Source: Sphingobacteruim zhuxiongii
GTDB taxonomy: Bacteria > Bacteroidota > Bacteroidia > Sphingobacteriales > Sphingobacteriaceae
Direction: 5' to 3'
DNA length: 64,000 nucleotides
NCBI RefSeq assembly: GCF_009557615.1
Contig: NZ_CP045652.1
Span: 1,798,001 to 1,862,000, forward strand
The position numbers were made by a program, and so were the translations under genes. Positions 55,858 to 64,000 of the stretch are shown here, in pieces. A model generated the notes under the pieces. The model did not search any database. It had not been told where the DNA came from and saw only the letters and a list, made by a program, of their open reading frames with translations. Position 1 is the first letter of the stretch. Each line of letters begins with the position of its first letter.

Positions 55858-56322
55858 CTACAATTCTTTTTTCAAGATATAGTGATCTTTCAATGGACCA
55901 TCAATAGGTTTTCCATCTTGATCTAACGAGAATAGTTGATTCTCTCCAACCTTAAGTTTCATATTAACCTCTTTGCCCATCAGGTGCACCACGCTTCCGT
56001 TATCGTGCCACATAAATTTTCCAGCATCTTCAATTTTGCTGTCGCGTTCTTGGTAGACACCGGTATATTTAAACGTGAGATCATCATTTAATACAACCGT
56101 TGTCTCAATACCTGGACAATCTGCACAAGGGATTACACCTTTGTACGTCCCTGCCCAATCCACAGAATTTTGAGAGGTATGCTCGGTATCCTTGGCTGCA
56201 GTGCTTGTGTCGCCGCTTGTTGCTGTCGTATCAGCCCCGGCACCTTGTTTGTTGACGTTCGATTCACAGGCAGCAAAAGCCAATAGCCCGATACATAGCG
56301 ATAGTGAGAATAGTTTTTTCAT
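55858..56322 (-). CDS. NlpE-like copper-resistance/stress lipoprotein
   Basis: 154 residues from the ATG complementary to 56320-56322. Type II signal peptide with lipobox LLAFAAC, a Thr/Ser/Asp-rich linker, then an NlpE N-domain: WAGTYKGVIPCADCPGIETT with the hallmark CADCPG pair, and GVYQERDSKIEDAGKFMW. NlpE proteins sense envelope or copper stress at the outer membrane. It lacks the C-terminal OB domain of E. coli NlpE, as is usual in this phylum. Confidence 0.87.
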   Translation of the reverse strand: MKKLFSLSLCIGLLAFAACESNVNKQGAGADTTATSGDTSTAAKDTEHTSQNSVDWAGTYKGVIPCADCPGIETTVVLNDDLTFKYTGVYQERDSKIEDAGKFMWHDNGSVVHLMGKEVNMKLKVGENQLFSLDQDGKPIDGPLKDHYILKKEL

Positions 56323-56411
56323 CTTACAGAATTTATGATAGCAAATAATTACCAAAAACTAGACCAATTGAAATATATTATCCGTAAAGTTAAGGGTGCT
56401 TAAAAATAAAA

Positions 56412-56439
56412 TAAGCCTACTTGCTGGAAAGTAGGCTTA
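56412..56439 (-). terminator. Terminator of the CBS-domain gene
   Basis: AAGCCTAC (56413-56420) and GTAGGCTT (56431-56438) form a stem; on the minus strand it is followed by TATTTTATTTTTA. Confidence 0.75.
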
Positions 56440-56458
56440 ATAAAGATAATGAAGAACT

Positions 56459-56872
56459 TTAATATTGGTCGATGAAGTAATTGAGTAGGTCAGTTGTCGT
56501 GACTATCCCTACTAGTTCTTCGTCTTCAACGACTGGAATTGAATGAAAGGAATGCTTGGATAAAATTTCTGTCGCCTCTTTGATGGTACTACTTGGTGGA
56601 ATACTCACTGGCGATTTTGCCATCAACTGAGAAACAGTGTACGTATCATACACCACCGATTCGATATCATCATCTTCAGAGACATCTACATAGCTGATTT
56701 TTAGAAGGTCTGAGTAACTTACAACACCAATTAGCTTTTTGTTTTCGACAACCGGAAGGTGACGGATATTGTGCTTCTTAAATAAGTTTTCCGCATCATA
56801 AAGGCTATCCTTCTGAGTCAAAGTGATAAGCTCTTTACTCATGATTTGCGATACTGGGACTCTCTGTTTCAT
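56459..56872 (-). CDS. CBS-domain pair protein
   Basis: 137 residues comprising two CBS motifs and little else: VSQIMSKELITLTQKDSLYD to HLPVVENKKLIGVVSYSDLL, then LMAKSPVSIPPSSTIKEA to SIPVVEDEELVGIVTTTDLL. Such Bateman modules bind adenine nucleotides and regulate partner enzymes or channels. No obvious partner is adjacent. Confidence 0.92.
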   Translation of the reverse strand: MKQRVPVSQIMSKELITLTQKDSLYDAENLFKKHNIRHLPVVENKKLIGVVSYSDLLKISYVDVSEDDDIESVVYDTYTVSQLMAKSPVSIPPSSTIKEATEILSKHSFHSIPVVEDEELVGIVTTTDLLNYFIDQY

Positions 56873-57072
56873 AACTATGTAATTTGAATAAACGCTGCAT
56901 TAGCGTATAGTCAAATATCCATGCAATCGAAAAAAAATCCTAGGTGAACGATTACTTTTTAAAATGATTGTGATCTTGTAAATTTTAAAAACAATTTCTT
57001 AACTTAGTAGCTTGCCTCTTATAAAATTATCAATAATAAGCCTCTTCTAAGTATCTTGCTTTTCTCCAATAT

Positions 57073-57900
57073 TTATTTCAGTGGTATTGGGTTAAAGAAA
57101 TGATTTAATGGTCCATTTCCTTTTCCAATTTGGAAGTCTTTTGCGGCGACTATCGATTGATGTACGAATTCTATTCCTCCTTTAACAGCTGTCGTTAATG
57201 ATTGGCCTAAGGCTAGATAGGATGCGATCGCAGCGGAAAGGGTACAACCAGTGCCTCGCGTATTTCGAGTATCAATACGTTGTGTTTTAAATGCTATGGA
57301 ATCCGAGGTGTTCGTTTTCAAAAGGCTACTTAATGTATCATCGGGAAGATGACCTCCTTTAAGTAATACTGCATGCAGTCCCTTTGTTAAAAGAATATCT
57401 ATTGCTAGTTCCATATCTTGTAGATTTTTAACTGACATACCTGTCAATGCTGCCGCCTCATCTAAGTTTGGAGTAACTAGTGTAGCTAGTGGATAGAGCT
57501 TTCGGATACATTCTGCTATAGTTTCTTCATCTTGTAACTGATGTCCTGAACTAGATAACATCACTGGATCTACAACAATAGGCCCTTTATAGTTTTCTAA
57601 AATACGGGAGATGATGTCGACTTGCTTGCTATTGGCTATCATACCTATTTTTATCGCATCGGGATAGACATCATCGAAAACACAGTTCAACTGTTCTTCT
57701 ATTGCTACATCAGGAATAGGGAATACTGCCTTGACGCCAGTCGTATTTTGAACAGGAAGTGAGGTTATTATAGTTGTCGCATAACAACCAATTGCAGATA
57801 TAGTCTTGATATCTGCTTGTAGGCCTGCGCCAGCAATATTATCAAAACCGGCTATACTTAAAACTGTCTTAATTGATGTAGGGTTCTTAGATTGTTCCAT
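57073..57900 (-). CDS. thiD: Hydroxymethylpyrimidine/phosphomethylpyrimidine kinase
   Basis: 275 residues from the ATG complementary to 57898-57900. Ribokinase-like fold with the start SIAGFDNIAGAGLQADIKT, which differs from the common SIAGSDxSGGAGIQAD, plus VDPVMLSSSGHQL, VTPNLDEAAALTG and the catalytic RGTGCTLSAAIA. It phosphorylates HMP twice for thiamine synthesis. No other thi genes are adjacent, so it may serve salvage. The N-terminal substitutions are noted as odd, but other sites are intact. Confidence 0.9.
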   Translation of the reverse strand: MEQSKNPTSIKTVLSIAGFDNIAGAGLQADIKTISAIGCYATTIITSLPVQNTTGVKAVFPIPDVAIEEQLNCVFDDVYPDAIKIGMIANSKQVDIISRILENYKGPIVVDPVMLSSSGHQLQDEETIAECIRKLYPLATLVTPNLDEAAALTGMSVKNLQDMELAIDILLTKGLHAVLLKGGHLPDDTLSSLLKTNTSDSIAFKTQRIDTRNTRGTGCTLSAAIASYLALGQSLTTAVKGGIEFVHQSIVAAKDFQIGKGNGPLNHFFNPIPLK

Positions 57901-58023
57901 TTTTTTGAGCGCTCCCTTCAAATATAGTCATGTTCATTTAAAGTAGGCTGGTATGGCGCAAATCTATCTAGCAGACCTTCGCACTATACAGCGAGAAGGG
58001 ATGCTCGTGATTCCAAAAGATAA

Positions 58024-59709
58024 TTAACGAACATCTTCCAACAGTTTAGGAATTCTCAAGATCGTATCTCTATCTTTTTGTTTTTCGGCTTCAGAAATTT
58101 GATCCCACGGAACGAGCGAAGGATGTAGTTTAAGTTCATCATTGCGGACTGGAGCAAAGTCCCAGCCGTATAGATAGCGATGCGCCATCCATCGTTTATG
58201 TTCAATGATGGCTAAAGATTCAATCTCTTCTTTGCTGAAGTGTAAGTCCGTATTCGAAAGTGGATTTAATGATTTACCAGAAAGCAATAGTTTAAACGAG
58301 ATATGATCAGCCTGTGTTCTATTGGCATCTTTAGCATCTTCGCTTAGAGTATGCCAGTCTGAAGTATAGCGTTTACTCTCGGAGGCTTCACCGGAAATTA
58401 GCTTCTGATAGTCGTCGTGTATAGCTTGTGCCATCCGGTCTTGCTTTTCACCAGTAATGAATTCTATACTACAGGTTTCCTCAATTCCTCCAAAGAAATG
58501 AATGCGCTGATTTTCCGTACTGCTTTCCATTAATGCGCGCAATCCCTTTCCCTCGGCATTTAAGGTGTAGATAGGAAAGTCTAGTTGTCGACTTTGTTGT
58601 AAGAGTTCCAAAGCGTTATTTAAATTCGTCTCATCATCATCAAATGCATTAATAACGATCGTTTGTTGCGCGGTATTCGTTAGTTCTTCCTGTTGCAATA
58701 GCGCTTGAAAGGAACCATTGAACTCATGAAAGCTGATATTACCAATTTTATGCGCCATTGGGTAGCGCTCTTGAAAGAGTGCTTGTTCTTTTGTCGCCGC
58801 ATCTGTGTAGATTACTATTGTGGGTTCCCGTTCAGGATGTACGTGTAGCATACGCAGCGCCTGCAAGAGGATCGCTTTTGCAAAATTCCCGAAGCCAATA
58901 AAGACAACTTTCTCCAACTGCGGCTTGTTACTTCGCTCTAGGTCGATTAATAGTTGGCTAAAGAACTGACGGGCAACCATTTTATGGATATTGAAGAAAT
59001 GTAGTTCGACGCTATTATTTGCGAAGTTTAAATCTGCATTCCGCACCAGTTCGATCAATCGAGGATTTCTTAAATGTACGTAACAGCGAAGTTTATTTTC
59101 ACATTGGGACTTCTTGTAGATTTGCTGAACCGATTCGACAATTTCAATAACGGATTGCTCATTATCTAGAAAAACAATGAGGTCCGCAGCACGTTTGATT
59201 CCTGCTTCAATCAGCGTACTTTCTTCTTCTGCATTGCCGGTAATCAGAAGATGTCCCTCTTTTTTTATAGCCAAACTATCGGCGGGTTCACTTTCCTTCT
59301 CAATCACAACGCCCTTCCGATTGTAATCATTTTTTAAGCTCTGTACAATTTGTCTCCCCTTTTTAGATAGGCCAACGGAAATCAAATGATTCTGTTTGAA
59401 CGAGGCCAATAATAGGGTGTATTGCTCGCTAAAGACCTTTTGGATAATTTTAAAGGCTCCAAATAGCAGAATAAAGATTGTGAAGATTTTTGCCAGTATT
59501 AACTCCCACGGAATATTCACATCTTCGAGGGAAGTAGCAGAGGGATCACTGCCAAATGCTATTTTTATAATGCGATATATTCTATCAGGAAGATAGCGAA
59601 GGCTATTGCTTTCTGGGTAGAGTTTTGATAAACCTATCCAAGAAATTGTTATCAATGCAATGATAAATATAATACCAAGAATTCCTTTTTGCCTTCTATT
59701 GAGCTTCAT
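58024..59709 (-). CDS. Membrane-anchored TrkA_N (NAD-binding) protein with C-terminal RyR domain
   Basis: 561 residues. Two membrane helices (residues ~8-29 and ~69-90) flank a short loop, a layout recalling a two-helix channel, but no potassium selectivity filter is visible. Two Rossmann-like TrkA_N/RCK units follow: LISVGLSKKGRQIV (near residue 109) and VVFIGFGNFAKAIL (near residue 267). The C-terminal ~90 residues match the RyR domain (LAIIEHKRWMAHRYLYGW, then HPSLVPWDQISEAEKQKDRD). RyR domains in bacteria are linked to conflict and nucleotide-signal systems. It starts 8 bases after the TIR gene's stop and is surely in its operon. Confidence 0.85.
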   Translation of the reverse strand: MKLNRRQKGILGIIFIIALITISWIGLSKLYPESNSLRYLPDRIYRIIKIAFGSDPSATSLEDVNIPWELILAKIFTIFILLFGAFKIIQKVFSEQYTLLLASFKQNHLISVGLSKKGRQIVQSLKNDYNRKGVVIEKESEPADSLAIKKEGHLLITGNAEEESTLIEAGIKRAADLIVFLDNEQSVIEIVESVQQIYKKSQCENKLRCYVHLRNPRLIELVRNADLNFANNSVELHFFNIHKMVARQFFSQLLIDLERSNKPQLEKVVFIGFGNFAKAILLQALRMLHVHPEREPTIVIYTDAATKEQALFQERYPMAHKIGNISFHEFNGSFQALLQQEELTNTAQQTIVINAFDDDETNLNNALELLQQSRQLDFPIYTLNAEGKGLRALMESSTENQRIHFFGGIEETCSIEFITGEKQDRMAQAIHDDYQKLISGEASESKRYTSDWHTLSEDAKDANRTQADHISFKLLLSGKSLNPLSNTDLHFSKEEIESLAIIEHKRWMAHRYLYGWDFAPVRNDELKLHPSLVPWDQISEAEKQKDRDTILRIPKLLEDVR

Positions 59710-59717
59710 TCCGCTTG

Positions 59718-62700
59718 TTATTTAAGTTTTTGTGCTGTGCTTTTTAATAAGTTTTCGACTTCCTTCTTGAGCGGTACATCCTTGATCTTCGCTAATTGCA
59801 GTGTCGTTACCTCATACATGCGCTTACCAATGTATTTTGTCTCCGGCTTGGTAGCAAAATAATCCGCTAAAATTGATCTGGAAAGTGGATGCTGTGCGAA
59901 GTTCACCGCAAGATATTGCAGGTCTGCATCAGTCTTAATTGGGTAATGTTTTTTGATAAGTTCTACCACGCCTACGCTAGCGTTCGGCGATAGGCGACGA
60001 ACATCAGGGTCTTGGAAATACCATGTGTTATAGTCTTTCTTATTGTCGTTATAAGCGAGGATAGCACCAGTTTCTTCATCGTATTTCTTTCCGTAGAACT
60101 TCTCTAAGTCGTCAGCAAGCTGATCGGCTGAAGTCGCTACATTGCCCGGTATTTCCCAAATACTGATAGACTTTCCATCCATCAAGCCTTCAACTGTCAG
60201 TATTTTATCTTCACTAGGCAGGATATGAATATAATTGAAAGTGGTATTGATAAATGGCATCGTTAACACATTCCCATTGTTAGCATCGATTAATTTTGCC
60301 GAGAAGCCAATACGTTCCGCATCATCTTGAACGAATATCGTTTGGTCATCCTTAGAAAACTGAAAGAATTTAGAGTACTTACTGATCATAATCGTTTGAC
60401 CAAAGGATTTCTTACGATCTAAATTCCAAAGGCGCATATGATTAGCGTCTTCGGAAATTGCCAATACATTCCCTTGGTTATTGAACATTAAGAATGGAAA
60501 TTCAATTGTCGGAATCTCCATGATGGTTTTGTAATCCTTCGTGTCCAATACCTTTGCTTTTCCGTTATTGCCAACGATTACGAGGGCTGTACCTTGCTTA
60601 TTATAAGTCCCACTACTTAATAGGCCTTTCTCTTCTTTAATAACCTTCTTAGAGTTTATATCAATGATTTGCCAAGAATCCTTGCCAACGACAATCATTC
60701 GCTTTAAATCGGGACTTGCAGCAAATCCGCCGAGAGGCTCTTTCGTCTCATAGGTCACTAATTTCTTACCCGTCTTTAGGTCCCAAATACCAAAACCGTT
60801 TGTTCCTGTTCTCGCGAGCACCTGCGTTTGCTCCGTGTTGAATACATAGTTCTTCACTTGGCTTTCGAAAGCTTTCCCCATCTCTTTACCGGTGTTGGCA
60901 TCAAAGGCATACGTAAATCCCTTCTTATCCTTTACTATGAAAATATTTGAAACTGGAAGGAAGTGGATAAAGCTTATCTGCTCTTGAATGGTAAAGTAGT
61001 TTTTCTTAAGCTCAGCAGTTTCAAGGTTCAGTAAGTCAACGTCTTTGCTTCCGCGATTGAGAATGTAAAAGTCTGCATCTTGCTTACCAGGTATTCCCGC
61101 GAGATAACTCGTGTCTGCATAGAATTGCGCCAATTTCAAGGGGCTATTCTTTACGTTTTTGATAAAACTCAATGGTTTTGTATAGACAATCTCCTGTGTC
61201 CAATCTGGCGAGTGATAGTCCATATCCATTGGATCCTGCGCAATCATTTTCGCGAAGTTTGTACTAAAAAATAGGTTCTCCGAGAGTGCGGTATATTTTA
61301 TGCGCTTACCGTCGCCGTCGAACAGGTCGATTACCTGATCGTTTCCTGCTGCTATGTTCCCGTCATGATTAATGCCCGCAAAAGCATAATTTCCAGAAGG
61401 AGGTTTAATTTCAAATTGTTTTTTCAAGCTATAATCCACATAGTGAAGACCATCCTTATTGATGAATGCGAGTTGTTTTCCCGATTCGCTAAACATCGGA
61501 CGTTTTATACCGCCTGTAAGAATCTTGGTGAAAACAGGTTTGGGTTCAACGCGATGAAGGTCATAAACACGTAATTCTGTTGATTGATCGGCTGACAGCG
61601 TTAATATCAAGGTCTGATCGACTTGATCAAAGTAGGCAGAAGATGTGGATGTGATCGGGGCTGTCGCTAGTTGCTTTTCCTGATTATTTTTAAAATCAAT
61701 TAAGGTTAGTTGGCTTCCCTTTCGAAATAGAGCTGCATTTCCTGTCGGAGAAATTGCGAGCACATAGAGGAAAGTACTGTCTTGGTTTTTGTATACAGTT
61801 GTTGCCTTATCGTTTGCAATATCGTAGCGAATGATATCGGATTGATCGTTGGTGCTGTATATGCGGTTTTGTTGATCAAACAGGGGGCGCCGTGGTTGTC
61901 GAGTATGTATGCCATTGATCTGTTTAACTAATTTCCGACTTACAGCGTTCCATACTTGCAGAACATTTTTATCGGCACCAACATTTGCATAGGTCGCTAT
62001 CCATGTTCCGTCAGGGGAAAAGCTTGCACTTCCTGGATTGCTGTTAGGCATAACAGTTAAATCGTCTTGAATCGCTAGCATAGAATGCGCAAACAACTTC
62101 GCGCTTTCATCACCTCGACGGGTCGCTTCGGCAATATAAGCAGCACCATCACCATATTCACTTTGCGTCAATTTATTGATGCCAGAAGCGTATAGTGAAC
62201 GAGCAAGATTTCGCAATGCCGCATTCTTCTGATTCCAAGCAAATATTCCGGCAATGATCGCTAGAATCCCTAATATGGAAATAGCAATTGCAATACGTTG
62301 TATATTTTTATTCTTTTTCTTAATCTTCTCGAGCTGATAGGCTTGATCACGCTTGGTCAACTCGCCAAGGGGAACGCCTAGAATACCGGCTATGATTTTT
62401 AAGAGTGCTAAATCAAGGCGTTGTTTATATTCGTCAACTGCGGTCTTGATCTCCTGATGACTCTTCCCATCCGCTTGCAATTTATGTCGATAAGCTTCTG
62501 CTGAAGTAAAACCTTCTTCTGTACTATGCGGAATACGGACATCGGCGGCAAGTACTTCTTCAGGCTTATTCTTGTCTACATTTCCTTCAGAGTCTATATT
62601 TAATCGCAGTTCTTCTGGGAAACATTGCATGTCCGAGTTTTCGCCTTTGTATTCTGGTTCTCCAGATAGAATCAACGCTATTATTTGCTTTGATTTTCCC

Positions 62701-63047
62701 GACTTTTTAAAATAACGGATTTCATCACGTACGTAGGTTGAGTTGGCAGATCGAGGCGAGCTCAGGTATATTAGAAAGTCAGAACGGTCTAAAGCATCCG
62801 TTAGGGAGTTGTTTAAGTTTGAACTTGCAGAAAGCTCCTTCTCATCTTGGAATACGGGGTAAATCTGCCGCGGTATTTCTTGCCCTTTGGCATTCTTTGT
62901 GCCGATTAGGTCGGCAGGTATTTCATAGGTTTATAAAGCATGATGTAACCAATCGGCCCACTTTCTTCCCTCACCTTGGTTATTGCTATGACTGTAACTG
63001 ATAAATGCTTTATAACGCTTAACAGAGTCTTTCGCTGGATTCTCCAT
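59718..63047 (-). pseudogene. TIR - transmembrane - beta-propeller (WD40-like) protein with one in-frame stop
   Basis: The frame from the ATG complementary to 63045-63047 is continuous to 59718 (1,110 codons) except for a TAA at codon 39 (62931-62933). Residues ~10-150 form a TIR_2 domain: RYKAFISYSHSNN, then stop inside WLHHAL-stop-TYEIPADLIG, then PVFQDEKELSASSNL and SSPRSANSTYVRDEI with the probable catalytic Glu. A helix-rich segment precedes one membrane helix (residues ~249-271) and a beta-propeller-like region of ~650 residues. The remaining frame has no good start codon, so as sequenced only a 38-residue peptide is made from the first ATG. It is followed by the RyR gene. Confidence 0.85.
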
Positions 63048-63229
63048 ACTAGGTTGTTTCGTTAGTTATGTGTGTGTGTTCGAAGAATCTATCGCAAAAA
63101 CCAAACCTTTTTTCGCTAATCGATTTTTTTTATCAGAATAATAGGCAGTGATCTTACTTTTTTCTACCTTTAGGCACCTTTTTAAAACATACGATATAGC
63201 AGTTACGTAAAAGTAAAGTATCGTAAAAT

Positions 63230-64000
63230 ATGATTCACAAACAAAACAAGATGTTTTGGGCATTGGCAATATCACTTTGTCTTGCTCAATCATTTCATGC
63301 GCATGAAGGACTCGCGAGAGAATCTTCAAGCATGCAAGCTATGGATAGCTTAACGATTGTATCTGCTGAGCAGATAAATCCAACCAGTATTGATCTACTG
63401 CTTTCTAATCAAAAACGGATAAGTCTCGATTTCTATGGAGATAATATCTTTCGTGCATTTTATGATCCCAATGGGGGAATTCTTCGAGATCCGCAGGCAA
63501 GACCTGAGGCGCAAATCCTTGTGGATAATCCGCGTCGTGCGTTGAAGGAATTAGCATTAAGTGAGAAAGATGGGCAGATTGTAATACAGACTGCCAGCAT
63601 TCGTGTTGATTTTTCTAAAGCAAATACTCAATTTGAAATTACCGACTTAAAAACAGGAAAGAAGGTTCTGAAAAGTCTTTCTGCTATCCAATTTGAGGAA
63701 AAGAAGTTTCAAATTGATCTGTTGGAAGGGGAGGATGAATACTTCTTCGGTGGAGGTGTACAAAATGGTCGTTTCACTCATAAAGGAAAGGCAATTCTGA
63801 TAGAGAATACCAACTCCTGGACAGATGGCGGTGTGGCATCCCCAACACCTTTCTACTGGTCTGATAAAGGGTATGGCGTCATGTTCTATACCTTCAAGAA
63901 AGGTCGTTATGACTTTGGAGCCAAGGAGAAAGGAAAGGTTAGCTTATCCCATGAATCCGACTATTTCGATGCTTTCTTTATGGTTGATGAAGATGCAGTA
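63230..64000 (+). CDS. Glycoside hydrolase family 31 protein, 3'-truncated by window edge
   Basis: 257 codons visible, open to the edge. The signal peptide (MFWALAISLCLAQSFHA part) shows export. The N-terminal beta-sandwich domain of GH31 follows: DGQIVIQTASIRVDFSK, EDEYFFGGGVQNGRFTHKG, NTNSWTDGGVASPTPFYWS and GYGVMFYTFKKGRYDFG. The catalytic barrel lies beyond the window. GH31 members are alpha-glucosidases and alpha-xylosidases; the specificity cannot be told from this part. It is divergent from the TIR gene across a 182-base gap. Confidence 0.9.
   Translation, partial: MIHKQNKMFWALAISLCLAQSFHAHEGLARESSSMQAMDSLTIVSAEQINPTSIDLLLSNQKRISLDFYGDNIFRAFYDPNGGILRDPQARPEAQILVDNPRRALKELALSEKDGQIVIQTASIRVDFSKANTQFEITDLKTGKKVLKSLSAIQFEEKKFQIDLLEGEDEYFFGGGVQNGRFTHKGKAILIENTNSWTDGGVASPTPFYWSDKGYGVMFYTFKKGRYDFGAKEKGKVSLSHESDYFDAFFMVDEDAV

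Noticed and set aside
57953..58027. 24-residue plus-strand frame (MAQIYLADLR start) between thiD and the RyR gene
   Set aside because: It resembles the beginning of a pirin-type protein only loosely, is too short, and overlaps the RyR gene end; perhaps a gene remnant but not supportable.
43801..62933. TAA reassigned to an amino acid
   Set aside because: TAA and TAG both serve as normal stops of many genes in the window; two isolated internal TAA codons are better explained by mutation or error.
62738..63001. Plus-strand 87-codon frame opposite the TIR coding region
   Set aside because: It is the antisense shadow of the interrupted TIR domain, whose minus-strand translation gives clear TIR motifs.

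Overview
This 64-kb window is a chromosomal segment of a low-GC Bacteroidota bacterium, most likely a Sphingobacteriaceae member close to Sphingobacterium. The evidence is the family content (DUF3810, DUF5362, DUF4397, DUF4126, GIN-domain and BON lipoproteins, a Rdx protein beside a diheme cytochrome), the Bacteroidota-type -7 promoter boxes (TAnnTTTG) upstream of several genes, and the generally weak Shine-Dalgarno sequences. No rRNA, tRNA or CRISPR array was seen.

Layout. 1-4.4 kb: 3' part of lepA, folD, then small lipoprotein, Gre-like and BON/SH3 proteins. 4.4-6.4 kb (minus): tcdA, a TatD hydrolase and two small hypotheticals, one of them a 55-codon gene with a strong ribosome binding site. 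6.6-9.7 kb (plus): histone-deacetylase-like protein, NdpA-like nucleoid protein, DUF3810 metalloprotease-like protein. 9.7-11.3 kb (minus): IscA/HesB-type protein and cysteine desulfurase. 11.4-16.2 kb: mscS, then a minus-strand glpD-glpK-glpF glycerol operon followed by a 48-codon conserved small gene. 16.8-21.5 kb: a Tat-exported Gfo/Idh/MocA dehydrogenase plus a giant HEAT-DUF1080-DUF1080 protein, probably a 3-keto-glycoside pathway. 22-25.7 kb: smc. 25.8-27.7 kb: DUF6882-like, DUF4397 and SUFU-like proteins. 27.8-30.6 kb: htpG and a periplasmic protein. 30.7-35.7 kb (minus): sbcDC, a Rdx protein and a c-type cytochrome. 35.9-42.7 kb: hydrolase, small exported proteins, guaA, a lipoprotein receptor-like protein and an RNA m5C methyltransferase. 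43.4-45.15 kb: an IS1182-like insertion sequence with a nonsense-interrupted transposase. 45.2-51.6 kb: ychF, His-rich protein, polysaccharide deacetylase, ABC exporter, acyltransferase, DUF4126. 51.6-52.8 kb: a gene-free repeat region. 52.8-57.9 kb: ABC-F ATPase, pyrD, NlpE-like, CBS and thiD. 58.0-63.05 kb (minus): a two-gene TIR-TM-beta-propeller plus TM-TrkA_N-RyR module. 63.2 kb to the end: the start of a GH31 glycosidase.

Most genes are housekeeping. The parts that merit attention are the TIR/RyR pair (a candidate NAD-linked conflict system whose TIR gene carries one in-frame TAA), an IS sitting inside the loop of an intrinsic terminator, degenerate heptanucleotide (TTAGAYA-like) arrays at three intergenic sites, a roughly 176-bp GC-rich highly self-complementary element at 52.3-52.5 kb, and -7 boxes placed so close to the guaA and pyrD start codons that leaderless mRNAs are predicted. 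All homology statements come from recognition of motifs and family patterns; no database search was run.
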